Source of the DNA: Rhodospirillales bacterium
Lineage (GTDB): Bacteria; Pseudomonadota; Alphaproteobacteria; ATCC43930; CGMCC-115725
Length of the DNA: 18,434 nt
Assembly: GCA_015654725.1 (NCBI GenBank)
Contig: JAATGI010000253.1
Coordinates: 1 to 18,434, forward strand
Reading direction: 5' to 3'
Below, in pieces: positions 5,998-14,207 of this stretch (position 1 is the stretch's first letter; each line of letters starts with the position of its first letter). Below the pieces are notes generated by a model that did no database searches, was not told where the DNA came from, and worked only from the letters and a program-made list of their open reading frames with translations. The translations under genes were made by a program, and so were the position numbers.

Positions 5998-7290
5998 ATG
6001 GTCAAACTGGCCGACGACGAAAAGGCGATGCTGGACGGCAAGGAAGGCCCCGGCAAGCAGAAGGCGATGGAGTTGCTGGTGCGCTACGCCGAGGCGCTGG
6101 GCGCCGAGCGGTTCGTCGCCACCAACAATATCGCCGGCGTGCCCGGCTCCTCGACCCTGTTTCTGAAGGACTATTACAAGGACCATCAGGGGGGCAATTA
6201 CGAAGCGATCTTTTCGCTGTTCGATCTCGACAGCGACGAAGTGGTGCCGGTGCCCAAGGTCACGGCCTATAGCTGCCACCTGCAAGGCGGCATGGATCCG
6301 AACGAATACGAAGTGCTCGGCAAGACCCGGGAAGCCTTCGAGCATCAGCAGCAAGACGAAGCCGCGGTCGCCGATCTCGGCATCCAGATCATGAAAACCT
6401 GCACGCCCTATCTCGCCGGCAATGTGCCGGTGAAAGGCGAGCATTGCGCCTGGATGGAATCCTCGGCGGTGGTGTTCTGCAATTCGGTGATCGGCGGGCG
6501 CACCAATACCGAAGGACGCGAAAGCACCAGTTCGGCGATGCTCACCGGCCGCGTGCCGGATTGGGGCTTCCATCGCGACGAATACCGCTTCGGCACGCAC
6601 GCGATCGAGGTCGAGGTGCCGATCGAGAGCATGATGGATTGGGGCATGCTCGGTTATTTCACCGGCTATGCCGTCGAGGAAAACATCCCCGTCATCACCG
6701 GCGTGAATTACCAACCCAATCTCATCCGGCATAAGCATTTCGGCGCGGCGGCGGCATCCTCGGGCGGCGTCGAGCTCTATCACATGGTTGGGATCACGCC
6801 CGAAGCACCGACGCGCGAGGCCGCGTTCGGGCGGAACAAGCCGGTCGAGACCATCAAATACGGACCGGCCGAGCGGCGCGAAATCTACGACATGCTCAAC
6901 AGCAACGGCACCAGCGAGGATGTCGATTTCGTCATGCTGGGCTGTCCCCACGCCTCGATCGAACAGATCTGGGAAGTCGCCAATCTCTTGGACGGCAAGA
7001 AGGTCGGCCCCAACACCCGGCTGTGGCTATTCACCTCGCGCTCGGTCAAGAGCATGGCTGACACCAACGGCTATACCAAGGCGATCCGCGACGCCGGCGG
7101 CTTGATCCTGACCGACACTTGTTCCGCGATCGGCTTGGCGGTGCCCAAAGGCACCAAGGTGGTGGCGCTCGATTCGGCCAAGCAATCGCATTATCTCCCG
7201 GCGATGATGGGGATCGAGGCCTGGTTCGGTACCACCAAGGACTGTATCGACGCGGCCGTCACCGGCCGCTGGCATGGAGAATTGCGATGA
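5998..7290 (+). CDS. Aconitase X large (catalytic) subunit
   Basis: A 430-residue protein of the AcnX catalytic-domain family (DUF521), which forms a two-subunit iron-sulfur dehydratase with the following gene. Visible motifs include ATNNIAGVPGSS (41-52), YSCHLQGGMDP (91-101), GEHCAWMESSAVVFCNS, LGCPHAS (314-320) and LTDTCSAIGL (371-380). Cluster ligands are probably among Cys135, Cys316 and Cys375. Characterised relatives include bacterial cis-3-hydroxy-L-proline dehydratase and archaeal mevalonate-5-phosphate dehydratase. No hydroxyproline genes are visible here, so the substrate is open. The ATG at 5998 follows ggagg by 7 bases; upstream open frame is only repeat sequence. The stop overlaps the next start (ATGA). 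Confidence 0.9.
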   Translation: MVKLADDEKAMLDGKEGPGKQKAMELLVRYAEALGAERFVATNNIAGVPGSSTLFLKDYYKDHQGGNYEAIFSLFDLDSDEVVPVPKVTAYSCHLQGGMDPNEYEVLGKTREAFEHQQQDEAAVADLGIQIMKTCTPYLAGNVPVKGEHCAWMESSAVVFCNSVIGGRTNTEGRESTSSAMLTGRVPDWGFHRDEYRFGTHAIEVEVPIESMMDWGMLGYFTGYAVEENIPVITGVNYQPNLIRHKHFGAAAASSGGVELYHMVGITPEAPTREAAFGRNKPVETIKYGPAERREIYDMLNSNGTSEDVDFVMLGCPHASIEQIWEVANLLDGKKVGPNTRLWLFTSRSVKSMADTNGYTKAIRDAGGLILTDTCSAIGLAVPKGTKVVALDSAKQSHYLPAMMGIEAWFGTTKDCIDAAVTGRWHGELR

Positions 7291-7733
7291 GCGTTGATAC
7301 GATCGGGCGCAACGACACCATCATTCTGCATGGCCGCAAGGTCGTGGGCGGCGTCACCGAAGGCGAGGCGCTCGTTACCCACGACACGATCTCCGGTTGG
7401 GGCGGCATCAATTCCATGACCGGCACGGTGATCGAGACGCGCCACGAGCTACGCGGCGTCAGTTTCAAGGACAAGATTCTGGTTTTCCCCGGTGCCAAGG
7501 GCTCCTCGGGTTGGTCGGCGGCGTTTCACACCACGCGCCTCACCAAGACCGCGCCCAAGGCGATGCTGTTCAATGTCATGACCACCAAGATCGCGCTGGG
7601 CGCCGTGGTGATGCGGATTCCGACCATGACCGAGTTCGACCGCGACCCGCTCGACCTGATCGAGACCGGCGATTGGGTCAAGGTCGACGCCGACAGGGGC
7701 ACGGTCGAGATCACGAAGAAGGCGAAGACGTGA
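7287..7733 (+). CDS. Aconitase X small (swivel-domain) subunit
   Basis: A 148-residue DUF126/AcnX small subunit. It folds as the swivelling domain of aconitases and completes the active site of the large subunit. The key loop PGAKGSSGWSAAF (68-80) carries the Ser-rich GSSG at 72-75 typical of substrate binding; GWGGINSMTGTV (37-48) is another conserved stretch. Its ATG shares the ATGA junction with the large-subunit stop, implying translational coupling and equal dosage. In some bacteria the two subunits are fused; here they are separate. Confidence 0.9.
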   Translation: MSVDTIGRNDTIILHGRKVVGGVTEGEALVTHDTISGWGGINSMTGTVIETRHELRGVSFKDKILVFPGAKGSSGWSAAFHTTRLTKTAPKAMLFNVMTTKIALGAVVMRIPTMTEFDRDPLDLIETGDWVKVDADRGTVEITKKAKT

Positions 7734-7759
7734 GCGGCGTTAGAGAGTTCCTGCCACCT

Positions 7760-8148
7760 TTACGTCAACAGCGCGGCGACATATTCGACGAAACGGGTGG
7801 CTGTCGCAATCGCGGCCACGACACGCTCCTGCGGCACGACTGAACCGGGTCCAGCTTCGTAGTCGGCAATAGCTTTTTAAATTGTAGGCTTGCGACAGAA
7901 AGCGACGTAGCTCGACGTCAATCGTCTCTTCGGTTTTCGTCAATTGGTTGAACCGGCTGTTCACGCCCTCATGGGTCTTGGCGATTCCGCCGGTCCGTTC
8001 CGAGATCAGGGCCTGTGCCGCGTGGAACCCGGCGAGATAAGCCGCGCGTCCCGCTTCGTCGTTGTAAATGCATCACATCGAGAAGGCCGCGCGCCTTGAT
8101 CAGATATTGGTAAGCCTTGTCGAGATGCTCCTTGCTCTCGGGCGTCAC
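7760..8148 (-). pseudogene. HEPN-domain toxin gene with two frameshifts
   Basis: Beginning at a GTG overlapping the upstream stop (GTGA, 8145-8148), the frame reads MTPESKEHLDKAYQYLIKA and breaks after DVMH at an AAA run (plus strand 8066-8068). Removing one base restores YNDEAGRAAYLAGFHAAQA and the HEPN core through KTHEGVNSRFNQL. A second break lies in a run of five (7874-7878); removing one base restores AIADYEAGPGSVVPQE to a TAA at 7760. The corrected length, 387 bp, is exactly 129 codons, supporting a 128-residue HEPN protein. HEPN domains of this kind are RNase-like toxins paired with nucleotidyltransferases. It is either a dead gene or carries two sequencing/assembly errors. Confidence 0.8.
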
Positions 8149-8471
8149 AGATCGATGCCCTCGCGGCGAATTTCGCGCATCAGGGACGTTCGGTCTTGGT
8201 AGGAACCGGCCCTATAGGGCAGCGCATGAATTACGGCGCCGGTCTCGTCGATAATATCGGTGACGATCGGAACGATGCGGTCGATTTCCTGCCAGCGATC
8301 GGCGTAATCTCTGAGGAATACCGCGATGTCGTAATCTGAATCCTCCCGCGCCTCGTTCCGAACGCGTGAGCCGAACAAGATCAGTCGCTCCAGACGGTCA
8401 CCATACAACTCACCGAGTGCGGCGCGGAAGCGCGCAAGAATCGGATCGTTGATGAGCGCCACGGCACGCAC
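8145..8471 (-). CDS. MNT-type nucleotidyltransferase antitoxin
   Basis: A 108-residue minimal nucleotidyltransferase. The polymerase-beta-like signature is clear: LILFGSRVRNEAREDSDYDIAVFL, with Gly34-Ser35 and the metal-binding Asp46 and Asp48. Proteins of this family partner with HEPN toxins and in studied cases (MntA/HepT) neutralise them by AMPylating the toxin; whether this one does so is inference. The GTG at 8471 is the likely start because aaggag lies 6 bases upstream; the open frame extends further but without family likeness. Its stop overlaps the HEPN start by GTGA, the normal operon arrangement. Confidence 0.85.
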   Translation of the reverse strand: MRAVALINDPILARFRAALGELYGDRLERLILFGSRVRNEAREDSDYDIAVFLRDYADRWQEIDRIVPIVTDIIDETGAVIHALPYRAGSYQDRTSLMREIRREGIDL

Positions 8472-8693
8472 GGAATTCTCCTTCTCGATCACGCATCGTA
8501 CCACAAAGTAAGCAACCGGGCATTCTGGGAGCGCTCCCGGGTCGTCTCTTCCTTCCGCGATTTTCCGCGAACCTATCGCAGGCCAAGCGGCATGCGCCAG
8601 CCGCATAGCCCCCGGCGTCGGGGCGCTTGGCAGAGCGTCGGCGCAGCCCTAAGTTCTGAGCGCCGGCTTGATCCGGCCGGACGGAGGATGGCG

Positions 8694-9539
8694 ATGGCGA
8701 ACGATACCCTGACGGCGACGCGGCCCCAGACCGGCATGGGCTGGGTCGAGGCGAGCATGAATTATCTCGCCGACCTCAAGGTCACGCCGCGGACCTACAA
8801 TCCGCCGCGCGGCACCGGCCGGCCGCGGCGCGAGGGCAACTACGCCAACTTCACCGTCAAAATCCATGACGCGCGGCCCGAGGCGCGCACGCTGACACTC
8901 GACCGCCAGGCCTTCGCGCTCACCCGCCACGACACCAAGATACGCGACTTTTTCGACGAGGCCGAGGTCAAGGCGGTTTATCACCCGGAGATGGAGGCGC
9001 TCGTCAAGCACGAGACCGGGGCGTCGAAGGTTGTCGTGTTCGACCACACCATCCGCGTCGCCAACGCCCCGGTCGAGAGCGGCTATCGCGCGCCGGTGCA
9101 GGCCGTCCATAACGACTACACGGAAAAGTCAGGCCCGCAGCGCGTGCGCGATTTGCTGCCGCCCGACGAAGCCGAGGCGCGGCTCAGGCGCCGCTTCGCC
9201 GAATACAATGTGTGGCGATCGATCGCGCCGGAACCGGTGCAAATGTGGCCGTTGGCGCTGGTCGATGCCCAGACCATCGCGCCCGCCGATCTCGCCGCCT
9301 GCGACCTGGTCTATGCCGACCGCACCGGCGAGATTTATCAAGGCGTTTATAACCCGGCCCATCGCTGGTGTTATTTCCCGGCGATGGAGCGGCACGAGGC
9401 GGTGCTGATCAAATGCTACGATTCGGCCACGGACCGCGCGCGCTTCTCGCTGCATTCGGCCTTCGCCGATCCGACCACGCCCGCGGACGCAGCCCCGCGC
9501 CAAAGCATCGAGGCCCGCGCCCTCGCCTTTTTCGATTAG
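8694..9539 (+). CDS. CmcJ/NvfI-family oxidoreductase
   Basis: A 281-residue protein resembling the CmcJ/NvfI (AsaB-like) family, non-heme-iron-type oxidoreductases linked to tailoring steps in cephamycin and fungal pathways. Family features seen: VHNDYTEKSG with the likely metal pair His139/Asp141, an RFAEYNVWRSI segment, and a C-terminal PAHRWCYFP ... RFSLHSAFADP block that supplies further ligands. The ATG at 8694 follows ggagg by 6 bases; ATG 8688 is too close. No biosynthetic cluster is nearby, so a catabolic substrate is more likely than an antibiotic. The gene ends tail to tail with the CBS-BON gene, overlapping it by a few bases. Confidence 0.8.
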   Translation: MANDTLTATRPQTGMGWVEASMNYLADLKVTPRTYNPPRGTGRPRREGNYANFTVKIHDARPEARTLTLDRQAFALTRHDTKIRDFFDEAEVKAVYHPEMEALVKHETGASKVVVFDHTIRVANAPVESGYRAPVQAVHNDYTEKSGPQRVRDLLPPDEAEARLRRRFAEYNVWRSIAPEPVQMWPLALVDAQTIAPADLAACDLVYADRTGEIYQGVYNPAHRWCYFPAMERHEAVLIKCYDSATDRARFSLHSAFADPTTPADAAPRQSIEARALAFFD

Positions 9540-10264
9540 GGTTTTTTCGGCGCTTCCTCGGGCGGCTCGATCACCATGCCGGAGAGCGGCTCGACCCACA
9601 CCAGGCGATCGACCACGCTCTTGACCCCCGGCACGTTCTCGGCGGCGACGCGCAAGGCGATGCGCTCGCGCTCGTCGGTGATGGTGCCGCCGAGCGCCAC
9701 GACGCCGTCCTTGACCTCGATCCTGATCACCGCGCGGGGCGCCCAGGGTTGCCGCGTCAGCTCGGCGACGATGCGGTCGTGAATCTCGCGGTCGGTGGCG
9801 TTGGCGGGCGGCGGCGCGGCGTTGGTCTTGTCCACCAGCGCGCGCAACAGATCGGCGCGGCTGACAATGCCCAAGAGGCGATGATTCTCCACCACCGGCA
9901 GGCGCTTGACGCGATGGCGCTCCATCAACGCCACGACCTGGTCGAGCGCGGTGTCGGGCGCGATCGCGACGAGGCGGGACGTCATCACCTCGCTCACCTT
10001 GCGGGCATGGGTGTGGGTATATTCCTGGGCCATGCGGCCCGGCCCGATCAGCAGCTCGACCCAGCGCGAGCGGTGCCGCTCGGTGCCGGTCTCGGCGCGG
10101 TGCAGAAGATCGCCCTCGGTCAGCATGCCGACGAGGCGGCCTTGCCAATCCACCACCGGCAGGCCGCTGACGCGATGCGCCAGCATGGCGTGGCCGGCAT
10201 CGAGCACGGTGGCGTCCGCATTCACCGTGACGACGGCGCTGGTCATGATATCCGCTGCATTCAT
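9536..10264 (-). CDS. CBS-CBS-BON domain protein
   Basis: A 242-residue cytoplasmic protein with two CBS domains and a BON domain: CBS1 about residues 6-57 (MTSAVVTVNADATVLDA ... SGLPVVD), CBS2 about 92-143 (MTSRLVAIAPDTALDQV ... KRLPVVEN), and BON about 157-225 (ALGGTITDERERIALRVAA). CBS pairs sense adenosine nucleotides; BON domains are usually membrane- or ligand-binding. The combination is common in proteobacteria and is thought to be stress-related or regulatory, but no target is known. The ATG at 10264 follows a purine-rich ggaggcagcagg. It is divergently transcribed from the 2-hydroxyacid dehydrogenase across 77 bp. Confidence 0.88.
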   Translation of the reverse strand: MNAADIMTSAVVTVNADATVLDAGHAMLAHRVSGLPVVDWQGRLVGMLTEGDLLHRAETGTERHRSRWVELLIGPGRMAQEYTHTHARKVSEVMTSRLVAIAPDTALDQVVALMERHRVKRLPVVENHRLLGIVSRADLLRALVDKTNAAPPPANATDREIHDRIVAELTRQPWAPRAVIRIEVKDGVVALGGTITDERERIALRVAAENVPGVKSVVDRLVWVEPLSGMVIEPPEEAPKKP

Positions 10265-10341
10265 CCTGCTGCCTCCGCCGCCCCGATGTTCGATGCGGCA
10301 GACTATGATGCTCGCACGCCCTTGGGAAGTGGCGCCGCGCG

Positions 10342-11313
10342 ATGACGGGCGATAAGGCGGGCGATAAATGGTCGCTCCTCGGCGTCGGGCGGCTGCCCGA
10401 GCGGGTGAAAGAGGATTTCCGCGCCGCCTTCGCCGCCGAGTTCCGCGACGCGGTGCCGCCCGAGGGGCTGAACGCGACGCTCGCCGGCCGCGACATTCTG
10501 CTCCTGTCCTTCGGCACCAATTTGCCACGCGAGGCGGTGCTGGCCCTGCCCGCCTCGCTCAAGGCCATCGCGACCTATTCCGTCGGCCTCGAACATATCG
10601 ATCTCGCGGCGGCGCGGGAGCGCGGCCTCCCCGTCTTCAACACGCCGGATGTGTTGACCGACGCCGTCGCCGAGATCGGCATCTTCCTGATGATCGGCGC
10701 GGCGCGGCGCGCCACGGAAAGCATCGATCTGATCCGCTCGCGGACGTGGCGCGGCTGGAACGCCGATCAATTGATCGGGGTCGAGCTTTACGGCAATGCG
10801 CTCGGCATTTTTGGCATGGGCCGCATCGGCCGTGGCGTGGCACACCGCGCCCGTGCCTTCGGCATGGCGATCCATTATTGCAATCGCCGCCGCCTGCCGT
10901 CCGCGCTCGAAGCCGGCGCGGTCTATCACGCCGATTTCGCGGCGATGGGGCGGGCGGTCGATTTCCTGCTGCTCGCCGCGCAATCGAGCGCCGAGACCCG
11001 CGGCTTTCTTGATGCGGCGCGGATCGCGCGGCTCATGCCCGGCATCGTCGTCGCCAATATCGCGCGCGGCGAACTGATCGATGACGACGCGCTGATCGCG
11101 GCGCTCGCGAGCGGCCAGGTCCGCGCCGCCGGCCTCGATGTCTTCGCCGGCGAACCCGATCTCGATCCGCGTTATTTCGATGCGCCGAACGTGTTCATGC
11201 TGCCGCATATCGGCAGCTCGACCATCGAAACGCGCCGCCGCATGGCCAAGGCGCTGATCGACGGCATCGCGACTTGGCGTGACGGCGGCACGCCGGGGAA
11301 CAAGGTGGTTTAG
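10342..11313 (+). CDS. D-2-hydroxyacid dehydrogenase (glyoxylate/hydroxypyruvate reductase-like)
   Basis: A complete 323-residue NAD(P)-dependent dehydrogenase. The nucleotide fold has GMGRIG (158-163). The catalytic triad is in place: Arg242 (ARGELID), Glu271 (FAGEPDLDP) and His289 (LPHIGSS). After the second beta strand comes NRRR (181-184) instead of an acidic residue, which in the GyaR/GhrB group favours NADPH and suggests it reduces glyoxylate or hydroxypyruvate. That cofactor reading is inference. The start at 10342 is the only good ATG; the ribosome site is weak. It is followed 73 bp later by the GMC oxidoreductase, possibly a separate unit. Confidence 0.88.
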   Translation: MTGDKAGDKWSLLGVGRLPERVKEDFRAAFAAEFRDAVPPEGLNATLAGRDILLLSFGTNLPREAVLALPASLKAIATYSVGLEHIDLAAARERGLPVFNTPDVLTDAVAEIGIFLMIGAARRATESIDLIRSRTWRGWNADQLIGVELYGNALGIFGMGRIGRGVAHRARAFGMAIHYCNRRRLPSALEAGAVYHADFAAMGRAVDFLLLAAQSSAETRGFLDAARIARLMPGIVVANIARGELIDDDALIAALASGQVRAAGLDVFAGEPDLDPRYFDAPNVFMLPHIGSSTIETRRRMAKALIDGIATWRDGGTPGNKVV

Positions 11314-11386
11314 ATATGCCCCTTGCGCTGGCGCATGCCGCCGGCCACCGCTATTCTTCGCGTAACGAGAATGCGCGGAGGGGACG

Positions 11387-13012
11387 ATGGCGGGTAACCA
11401 AAGCGAGTTCGACTACATCATTATCGGCGCCGGTTCGGCCGGATGCGTGCTCGCCAACCGGCTATCGGCGGATCCGAAGGCGCAGGTCTGCCTGGTAGAG
11501 GCCGGCCCGACCGATCACGGCTTCCCGCAAAAGCTCCTGATCGATCTGCCCTCGGGAATTTTGAGCGTGATCATGAACCCGCGCTACAACTGGTCCTATG
11601 CCTATGAGACCGGCGAGGCGCTCGGCAACCACGCGGTCCCCTGCCCGCGCGGCCGCGTCCTCGGCGGCACCAGCGCCATCAACGGCATGGTCTATATCCG
11701 CGGCCACCGCCGCGATTACGCGGGTTGGGTCGAGAAGGGCGCCGACGGCTGGAGCTATGACGAGGTCCTGCCCTATTTCAAGAAGTCGGAAAATTATCAG
11801 CATGGCGCCTCGGAATTTCACGGCGCCGGCGGCGAGCTCGATGTGCAGGATCAGCGCGACCCGAACCCGGTCGGCGAACCGGCGATGACCGCCGCGACCC
11901 AGCTGCAATATCGCCGCACCGACGATTTCAACGGCGCCGAGCAGGACGGCTTTGGCTATTGGCAGGTGACGCAAAAGCGCGGCGCCCGCGCCTCGACCGC
12001 GCGCGCCTTTCTCGATCCGGCCCGGCCGCGCCGCAATCTCACCATCGTCACCGACGCCTTGACCGAGCGCATCGATCTTGAGGGCAAGCGCGCGGTCGGC
12101 GTCACGGTGCGCCGGCATGACGGCGGCCCGGCGATCTTGAAGGCGCGGCGCGAGGTGATCGTGTCGGGCGGCACCATCAACTCGCCGCAATTGCTGATGC
12201 TATCGGGCATCGGCCCGGCCGCGGAGCTACAGGCGCTCGGCATCGCCGTCCGTCACGACCTGCCCGGCGTCGGCGAAAATCTGCACGATCATCAAGGCAT
12301 CTTCATGAGCTGGAGCAGCCCCGACACGCGGCTTTATGGGCTGTCGGCGAGCGCGCTCGGCTGGATGGCGGCGGCGCCGTTCAAATATGTGTTCGAGCGC
12401 AAGGGCGCCATGACCACCAATACCTGCGAGGCGGGCGGCTTCATCCGCTCGCTCCCGGGCCTCGAACAGCCCGATCTGCAATTGCTGTTCTTCCCGCAAT
12501 ATATGAATCAGATGCCGCGGCTCATTCCGCGCGGCCACGGCTTTTCCTGGCATGTCTCGCTGTTGCAGCCCAAGAGCCGCGGCAAGCTCGCGCTCAAAAG
12601 CGCGCGGCCCGACGACGCGCCGCGCCTTATCTCCGGCTTCTTGAGCCACGACGACGATCTCAACGGCATCGTGCGCGGCTTCAAGGAAGTGCGCCGCATC
12701 GTCGCGGCACCCGCGATGGCGCCGCATCGCGGCGCCGAGACCGATCCCGGGCCGGCGGTGCAAAGCGACGATCAGATCGCCGATTTCATCCGCAAGAATC
12801 TCGGCACCACCTATCATCCCGCCGGCACCTGCAAGATGGGCAAAGACCCCATGGCCGTGGTCGATCCGCGATTGCGCGTGCATGGGCTTGAGGGCCTGCG
12901 CGTGATCGACGCCTCGATCATGCCGCAGGTCATCAGCGGCAACACCAACGCGCCCACCATCATGATCGCCGAGCGCGGCGCCGATTTCATCAAGGCGCAA
13001 TGGGCGAATTAG
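11387..13012 (+). CDS. GMC-family FAD oxidoreductase (choline dehydrogenase-like)
   Basis: A full-length 541-residue glucose-methanol-choline oxidoreductase that oxidises an alcohol with FAD. Seen: the FAD-binding GAGSAG (14-19), signature 1 (RGRVLGGTSAINGMVYIRG), signature 2 (GGTINSPQLLMLSGIG), and the active-site pair His477 (TTYHPAGTCKMG) and Asn521 (SGNTNAPT). No signal peptide. It resembles BetA-type dehydrogenases, but betaine genes are absent, so the alcohol substrate is unknown. The ATG at 11387 follows ggagggg closely. The next gene starts 32 bp after its stop, suggesting an operon of three flavoproteins. Confidence 0.9.
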   Translation: MAGNQSEFDYIIIGAGSAGCVLANRLSADPKAQVCLVEAGPTDHGFPQKLLIDLPSGILSVIMNPRYNWSYAYETGEALGNHAVPCPRGRVLGGTSAINGMVYIRGHRRDYAGWVEKGADGWSYDEVLPYFKKSENYQHGASEFHGAGGELDVQDQRDPNPVGEPAMTAATQLQYRRTDDFNGAEQDGFGYWQVTQKRGARASTARAFLDPARPRRNLTIVTDALTERIDLEGKRAVGVTVRRHDGGPAILKARREVIVSGGTINSPQLLMLSGIGPAAELQALGIAVRHDLPGVGENLHDHQGIFMSWSSPDTRLYGLSASALGWMAAAPFKYVFERKGAMTTNTCEAGGFIRSLPGLEQPDLQLLFFPQYMNQMPRLIPRGHGFSWHVSLLQPKSRGKLALKSARPDDAPRLISGFLSHDDDLNGIVRGFKEVRRIVAAPAMAPHRGAETDPGPAVQSDDQIADFIRKNLGTTYHPAGTCKMGKDPMAVVDPRLRVHGLEGLRVIDASIMPQVISGNTNAPTIMIAERGADFIKAQWAN

Positions 13013-13044
13013 GCGGGCCCGTGTCGCCCGCGAGGATCGATCGC

Positions 13045-14178
13045 ATGAAAACGAGAATTTTGGTTTTGGGAGCCGGCTTCGGCGGACTCGAACTCTCGAC
13101 GCTGCTGTCGGAAGCGCTGGGCGACGGCATCGAGGTCACGCTGATCGACAAGAACGATTCCTTCATGTTCGGCTTCTCGAAACTGGACATCATGTTCGGC
13201 CACGCGACGGCCGCTTCATTGCGCATGCCCTACAAGAATTTCGCCAAGCCCGGGGTGCGCCTGTTGCGCCAGACGGTCAAGACCATCGATCCGGTGGCGC
13301 GGCGCGTGACCACCGAGTCCGGCACTTTCGAGGCCGATTTCCTGATCGTGGCGCTGGGCGCCGACTATGACATGGCGGCGACGCCGGGCCTGGCCGAGGC
13401 GGGCCACGAATTCTATTCCATCGCCGGGGCCGAACGGGTGCGCGAGGTGCTTCCCAGCTTCACCAAGGGGCATGCGCTCATCGGCGTCTGCGGCGCGCCC
13501 TACAAATGCCCGCCCGCGCCCAGCGAATGCGCGCTGATGCTGCACGATTATCTAAGCCAGCGGGGCGTGCGCGAAGCGTGCGAGATCAGCTTCGTGCTGC
13601 CGCTATCGAGCCCGGTGCCGCCCTCGCCGGAAACCTCGCGGGCGTTGGTCGCGGCCTTCGCCGAACGCGGCATCGAATTCCATCCTAGCCGGCGCGTGAC
13701 ATCGCTCGATCCTGGCCGCCGCGTGGCTATTATCGACGAAAAAGACGAGATGCCGTTCGATCTGTTCCTGGGCGTGCCCAAGCATCGCGTGCCCGAGCCG
13801 GTGCTCGCGAGCGGCATGGCCGAGAATGGCTGGATTCCGGTCAATCCGCGGACGCTGGAGACGAAATATCCCGGCGTCTACGCGGTGGGCGACGGCGCCA
13901 ATACCGGAACGCCGAAGGCCGGCGTGTTCGCGGAGGGCGCGGCCAAAGCGGTGGCCGAAGCCTTGGTCGCCAAGATCAGGAGTGCCGGCGCCGCGACTCC
14001 CTATTCGGGCTTCGGCTCCTGTTATATCGAGTTCGGTGGCGGGCGCATCGGCCGGGTGGACGTGGATTTCTTCTCCGGGCCGAAACCGATCGGGACCTAT
14101 CACGCGCCCTCGATCGAGTTGCGCTCGGACAAAGAGCATTTCGGCGCGAGCCGCCGCGCCCGCTGGTTCGGAATGTAG
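13045..14178 (+). CDS. FAD/NAD(P)-dependent oxidoreductase, sulfide:quinone reductase-like
   Basis: A 377-residue two-dinucleotide-fold flavoprotein. It has the N-terminal GAGFGG (9-14), VALGADYD (102-109) and the FAD-closing YAVGDGANTGTPKAGVFAEGAA (279-300). A GVCGAPYKCPPAPSE stretch carries Cys149 and Cys155, as in sulfide:quinone reductases and flavocytochrome c sulfide dehydrogenases; GSCYIEFGGG near the C-terminus has Cys326 where those enzymes hold their second redox cysteine. It may therefore oxidise sulfide or a thiol, or be a relative with another role. The ATG at 13045 follows gagg by 9 bases; a GTG at 13021 is an in-frame alternative. It lies between GMC and luciferase-like genes. 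Confidence 0.85.
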   Translation: MKTRILVLGAGFGGLELSTLLSEALGDGIEVTLIDKNDSFMFGFSKLDIMFGHATAASLRMPYKNFAKPGVRLLRQTVKTIDPVARRVTTESGTFEADFLIVALGADYDMAATPGLAEAGHEFYSIAGAERVREVLPSFTKGHALIGVCGAPYKCPPAPSECALMLHDYLSQRGVREACEISFVLPLSSPVPPSPETSRALVAAFAERGIEFHPSRRVTSLDPGRRVAIIDEKDEMPFDLFLGVPKHRVPEPVLASGMAENGWIPVNPRTLETKYPGVYAVGDGANTGTPKAGVFAEGAAKAVAEALVAKIRSAGAATPYSGFGSCYIEFGGGRIGRVDVDFFSGPKPIGTYHAPSIELRSDKEHFGASRRARWFGM

Positions 14179-14207
14179 TATCCAGGAAACCACCGAGGAT
14201 TTTCAGC

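Noticed and set aside
8527..8538. Perfect 12-bp palindrome gggagcgctccc as a terminator or operator
   Set aside because: No loop, no U-run and no repeats nearby; likely chance in GC-rich DNA.
9129..10568. Long minus-strand open frame over the CmcJ-like and CBS-BON genes
   Set aside because: Its translation is Arg-rich and out of frame with both real proteins.
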